Source: Ascidia mentula | Taxonomy: Eukaryota > Chordata > Ascidiacea > Phlebobranchia > Ascidiidae | Assembly (NCBI GenBank): GCA_947561715.1 | Contig: OX387201.1 | Location: forward strand, 1,010,001 to 1,074,000 | Direction: 5' to 3' | DNA: 64,000 nucleotides | Position numbers and translations under genes: made by a program | In this document: positions 1 to 12,900 of the stretch, one piece after another | How the letters are laid out: every line of letters starts with the position of its first letter | Numbering within the stretch: the first letter of the stretch is position 1 | The notes under the pieces: model-generated | Seen by the model: only the letters and a program-made list of their open reading frames with translations | The model's database searches: none | What the model was told of the DNA's origin: nothing

Positions 1-45
1 TGGACTTTGAATCCAGCGATCCGAGTTCAAATCTCGGTAGGACCT
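1..45 (+). tRNA. tRNA-Gln (TTG), 5'-truncated by window edge
   Basis: The window begins in the anticodon stem. The anticodon loop CTTTGAA gives anticodon TTG, and the T arm and 3' acceptor half match the complete downstream copies. The missing first 27 bases are outside the window. Confidence 0.9.
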
Positions 46-114
46 CGTTTTAAATATATCGTTCCTCATTTTGACAGCAATCAAAGCTAATTTGGTTTGT
101 TATGGAAATGTGGC

Positions 115-186
115 GGTCCTATGGTGTAACGGTTAGCACTCTGGACTTTGAATCCAGCGATCCGAGTTCAAATCTCGGTAGGACCT
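115..186 (+). tRNA. tRNA-Gln (TTG)
   Basis: A 72-nt cloverleaf. The acceptor GGTCCTA pairs with TAGGACC, the anticodon stem is CTGGA/TCCAG around loop CTTTGAA (anticodon TTG, reads CAA), and the T stem is CCGAG/CTCGG. A and B box regions are intact. A TTTT run follows within a few bases. Confidence 0.97.
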
Positions 187-255
187 CGTTTTCAATATAT
201 CGTTCCTCATTTTGACAGCAATCAAAGCTAATTTGGTTTGTTATGGAAATGTGGC

Positions 256-327
256 GGTCCTATGGTGTAACGGTTAGCACTCTGGACTTTGAATCCAGCG
301 ATCCGAGTTCAAATCTCGGTAGGACCT
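256..327 (+). tRNA. tRNA-Gln (TTG)
   Basis: Second complete copy, same 72-nt cloverleaf with anticodon loop CTTTGAA and TTG anticodon. All stems pair as in the previous copy. Confidence 0.97.
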
Positions 328-396
328 CGTTTTAAATATATCGTTCCTCATTTTGACAGCAATCAAAGCTTCGTTGGTTTGTTATTGAAATGTGGC

Positions 397-468
397 GGTC
401 CTATGGTGTAACGGTTAGCACTCTGGACTTTGAATCCAGCGATCCGAGTTCAAATCTCGGTAGGACCT
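397..468 (+). tRNA. tRNA-Gln (TTG)
   Basis: Third complete copy, TTG anticodon in loop CTTTGAA. The tRNA body matches the preceding copies; the upstream spacer carries a few substitutions. Confidence 0.97.
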
Positions 469-537
469 CGTTTTAAATATATAATTCCTCGTTTTGACAG
501 CAATCAAATCTAATTTGGTTTGATATTGGAATGTGGC

Positions 538-609
538 GGTCCTATGGTGTAACGGTTAGCACTCTGGACTCTGAATCCAGCGATCCGAGTTCAAATCTCG
601 GTAGGACCT
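538..609 (+). tRNA. tRNA-Gln (CTG)
   Basis: Same tRNA body, but the anticodon loop is CTCTGAA, giving anticodon CTG (reads CAG). It differs from its TTG neighbours by the single base at position 34. Confidence 0.96.
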
Positions 610-678
610 CGTTTTAAATATATCGTTCCTCATTTTGACAGCAATCAAAGCTAATTTGGTTTGTTATGGAAATGTGGC

Positions 679-750
679 GGTCCTATGGTGTAACGGTTAG
701 CACTCTGGACCTTGAATCCAGCGATCCGAGTTCAAATCTCGGTAGGACCT
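679..750 (+). tRNA. tRNA-Gln (TTG) with C at position 33
   Basis: The anticodon loop reads CCTTGAA: anticodon TTG, but position 33, normally an invariant U, is C. The rest of the cloverleaf is intact. It may be a poorly functional copy or a polymorphism. Confidence 0.85.
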
Positions 751-819
751 CGTTTTAAATATATCGTTCCTCATTTTGACAGCAATCAAAGCTAATTTGG
801 TTTGTCATTGGAATGTGGC

Positions 820-891
820 GGTCCTATGGTGTAACGGTTAGCACTCTGGGCTCTGAATCCAGCGATCCGAGTTCAAATCTCGGTAGGACCT
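820..891 (+). tRNA. tRNA-Gln (CTG)
   Basis: Anticodon loop CTCTGAA (CTG). The anticodon stem is CTGGG/TCCAG with a closing G-U pair instead of A-U. Other stems are unchanged. Confidence 0.95.
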
Positions 892-960
892 CGTTTTAAA
901 TATATCGTTCCTCGTTTTGACTGCAATCAAATCTAAGTTGGTTTGTCATTGGAATGTGGC

Positions 961-1032
961 GGTCCTATGGTGTAACGGTTAGCACTCTGGGCTCTGAATC
1001 CAGCGATCCGAGTTCAAATCTCGGTAGGACCT
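961..1032 (+). tRNA. tRNA-Gln (CTG)
   Basis: Last complete copy. Same CTG loop and same G-U anticodon-stem variant as the copy 141 bases upstream, so these two are probably sister duplicates. Confidence 0.95.
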
Positions 1033-1101
1033 CGTTTTAAATATATCGTTCCTCATTTTGATTGCAATCAAAGCTTACTTGGTTTGTCGTTCATATATGG
1101 C

Positions 1102-1131
1102 GGTCATACACCAAATCTCTAGGTGGGACCT
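1102..1131 (+). pseudogene. Decayed tRNA-Gln remnant (terminal unit)
   Basis: Exactly 141 bases after the last complete tRNA start, a GGTCAT-like 5' end is followed directly by an altered T-arm/acceptor 3' half ending GGGACCT. The D arm and anticodon arm are missing, leaving about 30 of 72 bases. It marks the right edge of the array and cannot fold as a tRNA. Confidence 0.75.
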
Positions 1132-1164
1132 CGACTTCACAATATCCTTAGGTGCGTAATTTAC

Positions 1165-3986
1165 CTGTTCGTATTTCTTGCCGAGTGCGTCAAGTTCTTC
1201 AGATAACGCTGCGAGTTCTTTGTTGATCTTGTCGAGTTCACGTTTCGATTGGTGATAATTCCTCTCCAACCTCGCAACTTTTTCCCTTTTCGGTTTAATT
1301 TCTCTCGCTACGTCACAATATCCCATGACCGCTTCAACGAACTTCATCATACCGAAACCGGCGGTCGATATCGACTTCATTTCGGTCACATTAACTCCGA
1401 GGTTCTTTAGGAAACCTTTCACTGTGCGAACCTGAGTAACCACATGTCATGATACAACTGATGCTCGCGATGCTCAACATTGTTACGTAACAATATAAAC
1501 TACTTTTTGTGAATGTCATTTACTCGGCACTATGCAAATTGCCCATTCCAAGGTAACAATAAATGCAGAAATCGATACTTTAAAACCGAGATTTTGAAGA
1601 AAAGGAAAAAAAGTCATGACAGTTTTCCAACTGATTTTATCATACCGATGTGTCGCAATCTATACAACGAGGTTTCGTCATGGTTATCAACTGATTGTAC
1701 AACATGTGTGTATGCCTTACCATATCCGTGATGGAGCATCGCTGTATTGCATGCGAAATACCGGTATAACAAAATCAACGGTTACTTGTACCCGGTCACT
1801 TTCTTAACAATATGTAAGTCTGTCTGGAACATATATCAAGTGTTTATAACTGACCTGATTTGATCCGATGCCGTCAACGTCCATCTCCATCAAACTCTTA
1901 AGGAAGTTTCCCTCAGACATCATTGCCTTTGCCGTCTTCCACGATATCTCACGGTAGGCTTTCATGACCAGGATGCATTCGCAAATCGTCTGCACGGGTT
2001 TCGGAGGCTTTGCGAAAGATCTGGACGAAACAAATTGTAATGTGAAATATTTACATGAAATTCCAATTACTACGGCCGTTCACGGATTTGTGATCTGTTT
2101 ATAGAGATTGTGTACCCAAGTGTGCAACCTGTCATTTTCCTCACGTTGATCATGGTCTAAGGCAGGATTTTTAAACTTGTTTGAGTCCATGGACCAACCG
2201 GCCAATTAAGCTTATCTATGACGTCCTCATGCAAAAAAAACTACATAAGGTCCCTATGGCCCCTTGGGGTTCCTTGTACCCCCAGGGGAAACATTGTTTT
2301 TCTGGCCCACCTGTGCGTATTATTGTTGTGTGGATTTGAACGCTCAAATATTAGCTGCAAACACTTTACAATCACATTTGTACAAATTCCCGTCACATTT
2401 TATCACATATCAACTATATCTGCACCTTTATCCAGTCACGAAGACCAATGCTTGTTATATTATTGTTACGCTACACTGACCTGATCTCAGTGACGTCAGA
2501 CTTATCAAGATCCTGCAAAGCGAATCTGGCTGCTTCAAGAGCCGGCATCGCTTCAGCTAAGGAGGCCTCAGCATCTTTCTTCTCTACAGCAATCACCTGC
2601 GATCGATATGCGTAGTGAAGTGGCAGCTTTGTGCTTGTATTGTAACCATGGCATTTGTATTTGTTGGAAATACCTGAATTCCGACGAGGTTCGATGTGAC
2701 TCGGATATAATTAATTAGCATTAAACCCCACGTTAAAAATATATGCCTGTGACTTTTATAATTTTTTTTACAATACAAATTTTTACTCCAGCTTTCCGCT
2801 TCACGTTTAAGTTGAATTAAAGCGTCGGTGACAATGGTGCTAACGTGTAGATAATTGGGAAAAATTTGCGCCTAATAGATGGATAGAATTAAGTAAACAT
2901 GTCTATCGTACAGACACAAAACGCCAATTGCTTAGAAATAAACCTTTTTATCTGTTTCTTAAACATCAATTCTAGTTGCGTAAAATTGATAATTTCTCCC
3001 CAAACCTTGTTCTGTTCTTCGATCTCGATCGCTTTCGCGGAGGCGAGCTCCTTCTTTTCGGTCGCGATTTCCGTTTTCGAAGTGATGTCGCTGAGTAATT
3101 CTTCACATGCCTTCGTTTTCTCGGTAACAGCAACCTGTGTAACTTACTACGGTTAGATAGAACAAACCAGGGGTTGGCAACCTATGGCCAACAACAGCCT
3201 CTTTAATGATCTGGTCCGCTAAGTGCGATTATATTGTTATGTAAAGGAGACAATCTGAACAAAATACCAGGGATTATTCCGATATTACCCAATAAAACCA
3301 GATATTACCCGATATTACCAGGTGTTATCCAAAATTATCAGGTGTTATCCGATATTACCAGGTGTTACCCGATATTACCCGGTGTTACCCGATATTACCC
3401 GTTATTGACCGATAAAACACGAAACCCTCACCTTTTGCACAGCTAGTTTCTTATTGAGCTCGTTCAGTTGTTGTGTGGCTTCAACAAGTTTCTGCAAACC
3501 TCCGTCCAACCTCTCGCACATTTTCAAGATCTCTTGATCTTTTTTCTCAAGCAAACCGTTATAGCTGCGAAACAACGACCACAATAGGAACGCATCGGTT
3601 GATGTTTATATTATTTTTACGCTAATTAAGGGATTCGCCAGATGCCATATAAAAATTCTGTGTTAATATTCGAGCTATTTCATGCGAATGCCTAAAAGTT
3701 GCAACGTCAAGTGTGGCGCGAGTAAATGACGAGGTAAAAACACATATATTTAAATGAAAGCAGCAACTTTATTAAAACAATAATTAAAACACTATGACGT
3801 AACAATACGTTGCAATGACACAAATGAATAATCACATACAAGACTTGATTGGTTGTAAAGCATTTACCTGTTGATGAAATCCAAGTAGTTTTTGGGCGTC
3901 ACATAGTTGTTACGTCTCAGTTTCTGTGCGAATAACTTGCTGTAGTTTCCGACGGATTGATGAGCGAAGACGATGTGGCCAACCAC
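1165..3986 (-). CDS. DNAH10: DNAH10 exons 64-69: stalk and microtubule-binding domain
   Basis: Exons: 3868-3986, 3432-3564, 3006-3134, 2481-2596, 1855-2020, 1165-1431. Exon 64 ([17 protein letters not shown]) closes AAA4. Exons 65-66 are the heptad-rich CC1 helix of the stalk. Exons 67-69 contain the microtubule-binding domain ([40 protein letters not shown]), and exon 69 continues as CC2, ending at donor GTAAAT after codon Gln. The helix cannot end there, so the next exon lies beyond the left edge. Confidence 0.94.
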
Positions 3987-6900
3987 CTGCGTGAAACGCC
4001 ATTAACTTTAAACTCCTTGAAATATGTTGCGATCTACGTCACTAGCAACGTCACGTGACGATAATTTGATTGTTGGTCGATGGCCTTCGAACATTAGGTT
4101 GGTTTATTCATTTTATTGGAAACTATAAGAAAATCGCTCAACGGTGGCTAACCTTTCACCCCTTAGGTTACGTTAAGCACGGTTGACGCCAAGCCAACTA
4201 AGCACCTGACATGATAATCCAGACCACTCACGGACGTCTTTTTGGCCATTAGGACAAGCGAAACATCACAAAACATGTCATTTATAATGAAACTGTGCTT
4301 CAAGTTTATATTATTTAATCCACAGGAGTTCATGGTTTACACGCACAGATAATATTTTTCATCAAACAATCATACATTTAACCCAGTTATTGAAGCTGTT
4401 TTAGCAGCAAAACATATGATTTCTTACGTGGTCGACGTGATCTTCTGGAATCATCTGATTGTCCCCCAGGAATGACGTAGCGACAGCGTACAAAGCTTGT
4501 TCTGGCCACGGCATAAACCAGTCGATGATCGTATTGTTGACCATTCCTGGAAAGTTACGGCATCTGCAAGAATACATACGGTTAACCAGGCAAGCTTATA
4601 TACAGTGTACGCAAAAAAATTGTCCAGTAAAGGTTATATTTGAAGCACTGTGTGCACCTGTGTCTCACAACAAATTTCTTTCCTGCTGATAGAGGTTGAC
4701 GTACATATCTGTGCCACGAGGTATGTGCCATGTGGTATGTGCCATGTGGTATATGCCACGTGCCGGGAACTCTCGTGTGTAAAAAGTTATGTATTTTTTG
4801 CCCTTTTGTGGGGTTGTGCTGAATGCATTTACTTTTTCCAAGTAAGAGTATCACGTTTTACGAGCATGTTTATTGCTGCATTGTTTGTTCTAATGTAAAT
4901 CATCATTCTAATCATTTTAAGACGAACAAATTAAACTTGAAAAGCACAACACTAGCAATAGTGATAGTGATAGAAAGACCGAATAAGTTTGAACATAACT
5001 ACCAACAAGTTTATGTGAATTGCTGTCGTACCTGATACGCAGAGCGTCGCCAACCGGAGACATTGCAAGCACAATGTGGAGGTTATCTCTACACTTGCTC
5101 ACGAAAAATTGCCAGATTGCTTCCTTTGCCGGTCCGAATCTGATCAAGGAAAAAATGCATTTCAAACGGCGGGTTTATATTTTAGGGGGTTAAATATGCA
5201 AATTGGCTATTCGTACTAATAAAGATCGTTTCCAAATTTTTTACTGTATAATTTTAATTAATACCTCATTTATCTATTATATATATATATAATAAACGAA
5301 TAAAAATCGCATTTATTAATGGTCAATATTCTAGCAAACAAATATTTGAAGCTTAAGACAAACGTTTTCTTGACACAAACTTAACGGGGGTTTTTGCATC
5401 ACAACAAAACACCTCAATACAAACAAACACGCGAACATTCTCACCCCATTTTCCCAGCTTCGTCTCTCATTTGGCCGATAATTGCTTCCTTCTCATCGTC
5501 AGCATACAAAGCTGGAACCATCCCTGACGTCAACATGTTGTTGATCAGTTCAAGGAACCCTTCTTCAGCCACGTGGGAGTCGGTGAAGAGGAAAGCGGTC
5601 TTTTTGTTCTCGATTCCAAGCTTGTTGTATAACACCTGGAATTCCCAAGTATTGGTGAGGAATCCAGTGGCAGACTAACGTGTTGATATTAATAAAAGTT
5701 TGACGGACGAGCCAACAGTCTGTGCCAGTTTGTAACAGAGGAAATATAGTGTTTACGCCACACTTTCACGAACTAACTTCATATCAAATTACTAACGTTT
5801 GAAGCTGCAACCGAAACGCAAAAACAAGACTATATTTCTACTTATCTCGGGGTCAGCATTTAAAACCACAATGGGTTGAGTTTGCAAATGTCTGCTTAAA
5901 ACCCACCGTTGAAATTAGGAGTCGCTCGAAACAATATTATGTTGAATATAACAACGTTGTTCGTTCACTGACCCTTATTTTTAAACAGAATACGACATGC
6001 TGAATCCACTATAAGAATAAACTCACGAAGAAAACATACGGAAAAATTATGTGAAACAGAAACTCCACAAATACGAATTTTACCACCGCCAGACAAGTTT
6101 AGGTTGAATTTGGAAAAACTGTCTATGGGCACCTGACTCAATAACCCTCATGGTTTTATCGTTGTCCAAGCTATTTTCTGTATCGCGTTTATTATCCTGT
6201 ATGTACTCAGTAACTTTGCGTGCAAAGTGATTTGTTTTCATTTTAACTAAACCCCCTCGTTTGTGAGACATATTTTTACCTTGAGATCTTCGCGGAAACT
6301 GGTTTCGTCATAACCGCGGCTGAGCGCGATTTCGAACACTTCGCATCCGGCCGCGAACGACGCGAGTTTTGTCAAACTCTGTTTTCCCGAACCTCCAACT
6401 CCAACCAGCAGAGCGTGACCGTGGTCCATGCGGAGAACGCGATGAATTCTGGTCAGGTGATCTGAAGGTCAAACCAAGGTCAAGGCGCTTAATATTATTT
6501 AATTTATTCGTTTCTGTTTGAACAAGCGTTTTCAATGAAATTGATAATGACTATTTCAGTGGTAAAATCGGTAAGAGCAATCTTTTAACAACTAACGTGT
6601 TTTTTCAACAACTAAGGAATGTTTTTGGGCGTGTTCACTTTAACGATTAACGGTTTCACAAAAACTGTCTTAAGTTGCAGAGGAAACCCGACAACGTAAA
6701 TAAACATAAGAACAAATAACATATTCACTTACCAAGTGCGTCATCAAAGAGAACGAGGTTCATGGCCGTGTGATCCTCGTTATATTCCTCCAGAATCTCT
6801 TGGAAAAGAGCTTTTGCAGCTTCGAAGTCCTGAACGTCTTCGTATAATCTGGGTTCGGCTTCCTACAGAAGATCAAATTGTTTCATTTCAACCAACAGAT

Positions 6901-9900
6901 AAACATAATAACTCTTTATTAAAATTCTCAACAAGGAGATTGCATTCATCAAAAAATTATATTGGTGTAACATAGTACGCACAGTCTTGACCTTAAACGA
7001 TATTTGCTTCCCCTTCAAGTAAATGGGTACAGTATCGGCCAGTTAACCCATAAACCACAGGTGGACAATGATTAACGAGGTTTACAAAATTAAAAGATTT
7101 ACAACATCGGGTGAAATAATTGTATACTTCTACTAGTTTCTGTAAGACTGGCATTGTTCTGTTGTTGTTCTGTGCCATACAATGTTGCCAAAAGATGAAG
7201 TTTCAAGGTCCATTGTGAACTTGATCGATACCTGGAGGGCTGTCCTGTAATCCCCGAATAAGGACGGATCCCTTTGAACGAAACTTTCAATCTTAGGGAA
7301 GTTTTCCTCCACCAAATTCTTGATAATTCCAAGCACGATTTCTTTGTCTTTCTCGTCGATCAAACGGTCGTGGAAGACTCGGAGACTCTCGTTCCTCCAG
7401 AGCCGGATGAAGTTCTCGAGTTTCGGGAAACGCTCCGGGGTCGAAATACAGAGGCCCTAAACAGGATTTAAAAAGTTTTTAAGCGTTCTTTGTCATCCTT
7501 GTGGGCCTTCGGATATTCTTGAAAGGTTGTCAAAATATTAATATTGCCGAATAACCTATGAAATAACTGCATTTAAGAAACCTTAATCTAATATAGCGAA
7601 AATAGGAGTTGGATTCTAAAGAAATCTGCTGTTAATTGGGATCATAGTGTTTGAACAATTTAAAAACGCCATAATCTGATGCTGTTACCTGGTAAACTCG
7701 TGACAGGTCGCGGAGGTTGAAGATATAGTGGAATTTGGACGGGGTTGGGGGCAGGTCGTTGACGATGGTCTTGTACAGTTCCAGTGTACATCTAAACATT
7801 GCAGGCAATTCAAAATGCTATAAAAGCGCAAGGCGGGCGCAGAGAAACCATAGGATAAGAATCTCAAACAATGAATTTTGTTCGATGCTCAACTGTATCG
7901 TTACACAAAAATTTCCACGTTTTACAATGTGAAACTCCTGTTGCTGCCAGGCATATTGCAATTTAATCTGACAAGCGGTGTTAACGTGACCCTTTTTCTT
8001 TTTTGTGCCCCTGAATGTTTTAGTGGCTTGCATTTAAATTGCGGTATCAATACCAGATAAAGTCTCGCCGAATGGCAGACGAAACGTCGTAACAATACAG
8101 CACGTTAATTTTATGCCAGAAGAGCGGTATGTTTTACAACGTGTTGCAACATTTTATTGATTGAAACGTTCCGAAAATAATTACGTGCCGAAAACGATTA
8201 TATCAGTATTGGCAACAGGTTTGTTACAGAGACCTTTATAAAGTTTAACGCATACTTGGTAACACTCTTCACACAATTCTGTATCGTCTCATCGAATGGA
8301 ATGCAATGTCCTTGCAAGATAGAGTTGTAGATTTTATGAAGTGATTCCTGAGCTGGGAAAGTCATGTTGAAAACACTGAAGAGTGACAGAAACCTCGGGT
8401 CGACCTGAAAATAACGTAACTTGTTGAAATTTCAAACTGAGCATAAGTTTCCATCGATAATGTTGTTATAAAGTTTATGGAAATCTTTCATTAGTTTAAC
8501 CCCAGGTAGGTCAACAGTGGAACCACTTTTACACCCAAAAAATCATATTAACGAAACCAAACTATGGGACGATTTTGGGGTAAAGGATTTGAAAACAAAA
8601 CAGAACATCAAATTAACCAACTTGCTCAGTTATAATCACACCCACGTCCAACTCCAAAATATTAACAAGCAGCTAAACGACATTTAAACAGTTTGTTTCT
8701 ATATTAAAACTTTCTAAACCTCGTTACGACCGCCACCAGCCTTGCCCATAGCGGCGATGTAGCTCAGATCGCGAAGGTATTTGTAATAAAGTTCTTTTCC
8801 TCTGTCGTACATTCCACCCTTCTCCAGCAATAGTTTGAGGAGGGCAATGGGTTGTTGCGTTCCGTATGTGTCCACCTGTGTTGTTTGTAAATATAGAATA
8901 ACGCTTGTTCTTTAATATTTCCACATCATAGGGATTAAGGAAGCATTGTGGGGTCAGGCAGTACATATCTATTATGAAGTATGCAAACTTTTTTTTCAAA
9001 CCTGATCATAAAAGAGACCTTACAGGTCAAAACAGTATGTACACCCTGTCTGCAGCTCTTAATGATTATCACGGCTTTTTTTGCACATATAACTATATAA
9101 GATTTAACAGGCTATGATGTCTTCCATTTCTAGTTGCCTTTTATTTAGACTTACTTTTATGCAACAAACTTAAGAATATAAAACAAAAATATCCACATAT
9201 TAAGTTTATGAGCCAACCACGTTTAATTCTACGCATGTTTTTTTAAAAAATTCTGTCCAAACTTCCATGTGTCAGGGGGTTTGGGATTGAAATCCCACAT
9301 TACCTGTGGCATGTTCATATCGTCCATGAAAACCACCAGTCTCTTCCCAGGTGGAGGTCCGTACAGATCTTTCGTCCTCTTCTCAACGTTTGCCTCCAAG
9401 TTCCTCTGGACGTCCATGGATGTGGTTCGGGAGGAGAAATTGATGTTGAGCATCATGTGGGAGTCGCTGTCCAATCCTCGCAAGAAGTTCTGGAACGTTT
9501 TGTGTTTTTTTGTAAACTTTACACAATGTTTCATGACTAACGCATTGCAGCTTTTAAGGTTTCAAATTTTATTATTCGTCTTTAGTACAAAATGTCCATC
9601 AGAGCAATCCTTTAAATCCGCGATTTCCAAACTTTTACTTTCCGATAAAACTTCTTTGATCTTAAAGATCTAGTTGGCAGTAAAATTATATCCTACTGTA
9701 AGTGAGGTAAAAACTTTCCAAAAAATATATGTTTTGTTCACTTCAGACAAACGACTTGGGGTCGCACGAATATTCTACATTCTCACACCTGAATAGTTGC
9801 GGTCTTGGAAGTCCCAGTTTCACCCACGAGCACAACGGGGCGTTTAATAGAAATCATAAGGTCCAGGAGCCACGTAGTCCTCGTCGTGTCCACAGTAGGA

Positions 9901-12900
9901 ACCAGTATCTGGTTGTACTTCAGCTCTGGGTCATGCTCGTAGTTGGGAACGATCTGACTCCACGGTTGCCACGTGGCCGACTCTACGTCGAAGTGATATT
10001 CGTACATGGTGGAGCACCGAGTGGGGATCTCCCCAGCGCGAGCCGGTGTTTTTTCATCGTCCTGTGTGAAAATATTCATGGGTGACTGCATCCAAAACAT
10101 CCGAAACCAGACATTTAAAATGTTAAAAAGTTTTACGCATTTCAAGAAAAGAGCAACATTTTGTGTGTTATGGTTATTTATTCAGTACACATACAAGGTA
10201 CATGCTTACGTTACGTTGTTTACATAACATGTAACTACTTACATTTACGCCAGTCATGCTCGCTAGTTTCTTCACAAACTCATCGAAGGTCACTCTACCA
10301 TCTTCAAGTAAAGTTCCACCGACCGACCAGTACAGTGACTCGAGGAACAGGCATTCCAACACCTGAAAAATGAGTTTCAAGGTTAATAATAACATGTAAA
10401 CGACTTCAGGATTCAAGTGTTATGAGCACGAACCGTGGGGTCGCCGTTGTCTACTTTGTACTCGGCGAGCAGAGCGTTGAGCATCATGCACAATTGTGTC
10501 AACATATTCAGGTTTGTCTGGGGAACAATTCCTTTCAGGGGTTTGCCTTGTCGCCCTTCCACAATCCCCTCGTAAACCTGAGAAATAATAACATTAAGTT
10601 TTTATTTCTATAACATAACTTTAAGTTTGACGTATTCCCTCGTTTAACACTCAAAAAGTAGAAAATATTCAAGAATTTTATAATTTCCGACAAATTCTGA
10701 TATTATCCAACACTTTTCTTCACTGGAACACTGTACGGACACGAGGACAATGCGACAAGGTTCCGTAAAATTGGGAAAATGAGTAAAATATTTGTTTGCT
10801 TACCAGATCGATACAAGGTATCACGTATTTCGTGTAGAGGTTTTGAAGCAGGTCGTGCTCCAACTTGCTGCCGCGTAGACTCACCCATTTCTGCCAGTAC
10901 GGGTCATAGTTTAAGTTCTTCGGGTCGACGTAAACCATTCCTTCAAACACACATGCACAATCATTTACTAACTCAACATTGAAATCTCAGGAAGTTTGCA
11001 GTCAGTAAAATCATACAACTGATGGCTCAGGCAATATTGTTTGCCAAGAATCAAGATTGACCCTAAAATGGAATTAGTATCAGTAGTTAACACTATTACA
11101 TATTTATATTCGAAAGTCATACAATATAGCCCATTAATTTAATGCTATTCATGCTTTTAACATTAACGGAAAATATTGTAGAAAAGTTTTTCAAAGAATG
11201 AAGATTGTCCAAAATATAAGATCTATACCAAACATAATCTGTTCAGTCTGAAAATAAACTGGCCCGAAATAATACAGGGCCAAACCAAAAGCAAGCCCTA
11301 CAAAATTGTTCACCTTTCATGTGTTCGTTCATTTAATATTCATTTAGTTCAAATATTTTTAGTGACTTTGCACCAACCAACATTAAACAATTCTCACCAG
11401 CACGAGATACAGTGGCAGGGGAGGCGTATTGTAAATCACCAACTTCAAACAGCAACGCACAGTGAGTTTGTAATCTGATACGTTCACCGTTCGCCAGAGT
11501 GAGCAACTTGTTGTCGTCCATGACAGAGTTCATATTCTCAACCCACAAAGCGTCCACGTCACCGTCGAATAAAATATACCTACGTCATAATAGAAAGTAA
11601 TTATACGTCATATTACTAAGTCACGTTCCGTCATCAGGATGAAATCATATACATTTGTTGGCACAACAGGGTAGAAAACTGACAACAAAAATTTTTCAGA
11701 CTCAGATCCTCATTCAAAAAAGTGTAATAGATTAGTCATGGTGATACGTCATAATGGAATGTTTTGGTGTATAATTGAATATCATAGACCAGTCAACAGC
11801 AACTAGTTCAACTTACCAAAGTTCTGTTAGATTCGCAACATTAAACACAATTTTTTGGACATTTTTAGTTATTTAGTTAGAATTTATAAGTAATATGGAG
11901 CCAATAATATGAACTATGTGACCTGCGGACATATGGTCACTGAACTGAAGATTACCCACAAAGCAACAGTCCGCAGCTCACATAACTCATATTTTAAGTT
12001 GAATAAAAATTCACCTCCTTTCCTTCTTCTCCGTCGGTCGGTTGATCTCCCGGAAGATGTTGGAGAGGACTCCGTCCGTCCAATCACGAGTTATGGGATC
12101 GAGTATTCCGTACAACTCGACCACCGTCATCGCCTTCGAGTTGATGATGTGAAGTTTTGTGTGAAGTCCCAGCCTTAAAACGCGTAAAGAAGTTTTATGA
12201 AACGTCGGTAAAGTTACCGGGAAGTATTATTTGAAGCGACAATTTCGTTTATGTTGCAGATAAATGCCGGATAAATGTTGCTGAAATGATTTACATCCCT
12301 TCGATCACGGTTAAATCGACTTGTTTAAGGCCACGAAACACCTGATCAATTTGACAAAGTTTGTGTATGAACCCTTTCTACTTAAGATTTTGACTACATT
12401 TAACTACGTGACTCCATAATATCTCACTTGGTTTGGGCTTGTGCCAGTGTGTTGATTACAACCGACTTTCCTCCTCCTGTTGGCCCGACCACCATCGTAG
12501 TGTGGCGCGTCATCATGGTTTCGTATAACTGAACAACCTGTGGAAAAAATATTTTGTCAATACAGATATGTCCCAAAGTGCTACTTCAAAATGTCTATTA
12601 TACGAAACGTCACATAATTGTGACACAGTAATTGTTGTATATGTATTGTTCTGCTATGTATCAGCCACAAAACATCCTAAACTGTTAAGGGCCACAAAAA
12701 CAAAAATTCCATTAAAACCAATCCATATTAAAAACTTAAATATAATCGATTGATAAAATTGTTGTTGAATTGTTAACGACGAAAGTTATTGCAGAAACGT
12801 TTAAATAAAAACACATTAGTTATTCCATAAAAAAACAAATCTTTCTAGATCCAGTCGTATTACTGAATTAAATACAGAAACACTCACTTTGTCGACTTGG

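Larger units (their letters stand above)
1..1131 (+). repeat. Tandem array of 141-bp tRNA-Gln units
   Basis: Complete tRNA genes start at 115, 256, 397, 538, 679, 820 and 961, a spacing of exactly 141 bases each time. The window opens inside an eighth copy, and a decayed unit begins at 1102, again on period. Spacers of 69 bases are nearly identical; a TTTT run a few bases after each tRNA is a likely Pol III terminator. The array runs left beyond base 1. Near-identity of units suggests recent amplification or homogenisation by unequal crossover. Confidence 0.97.

Noticed and set aside
1..1131. Regularly spaced direct repeats resembling a CRISPR array
   Set aside because: The repeated part folds as tRNA-Gln and the 'spacers' are also near-identical; this is a tandem tRNA gene array in a eukaryote.
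9269..9673. A 134-codon + strand open frame
   Set aside because: Antisense shadow of the DNAH10 AAA3 exon 9304-9489 plus intron.
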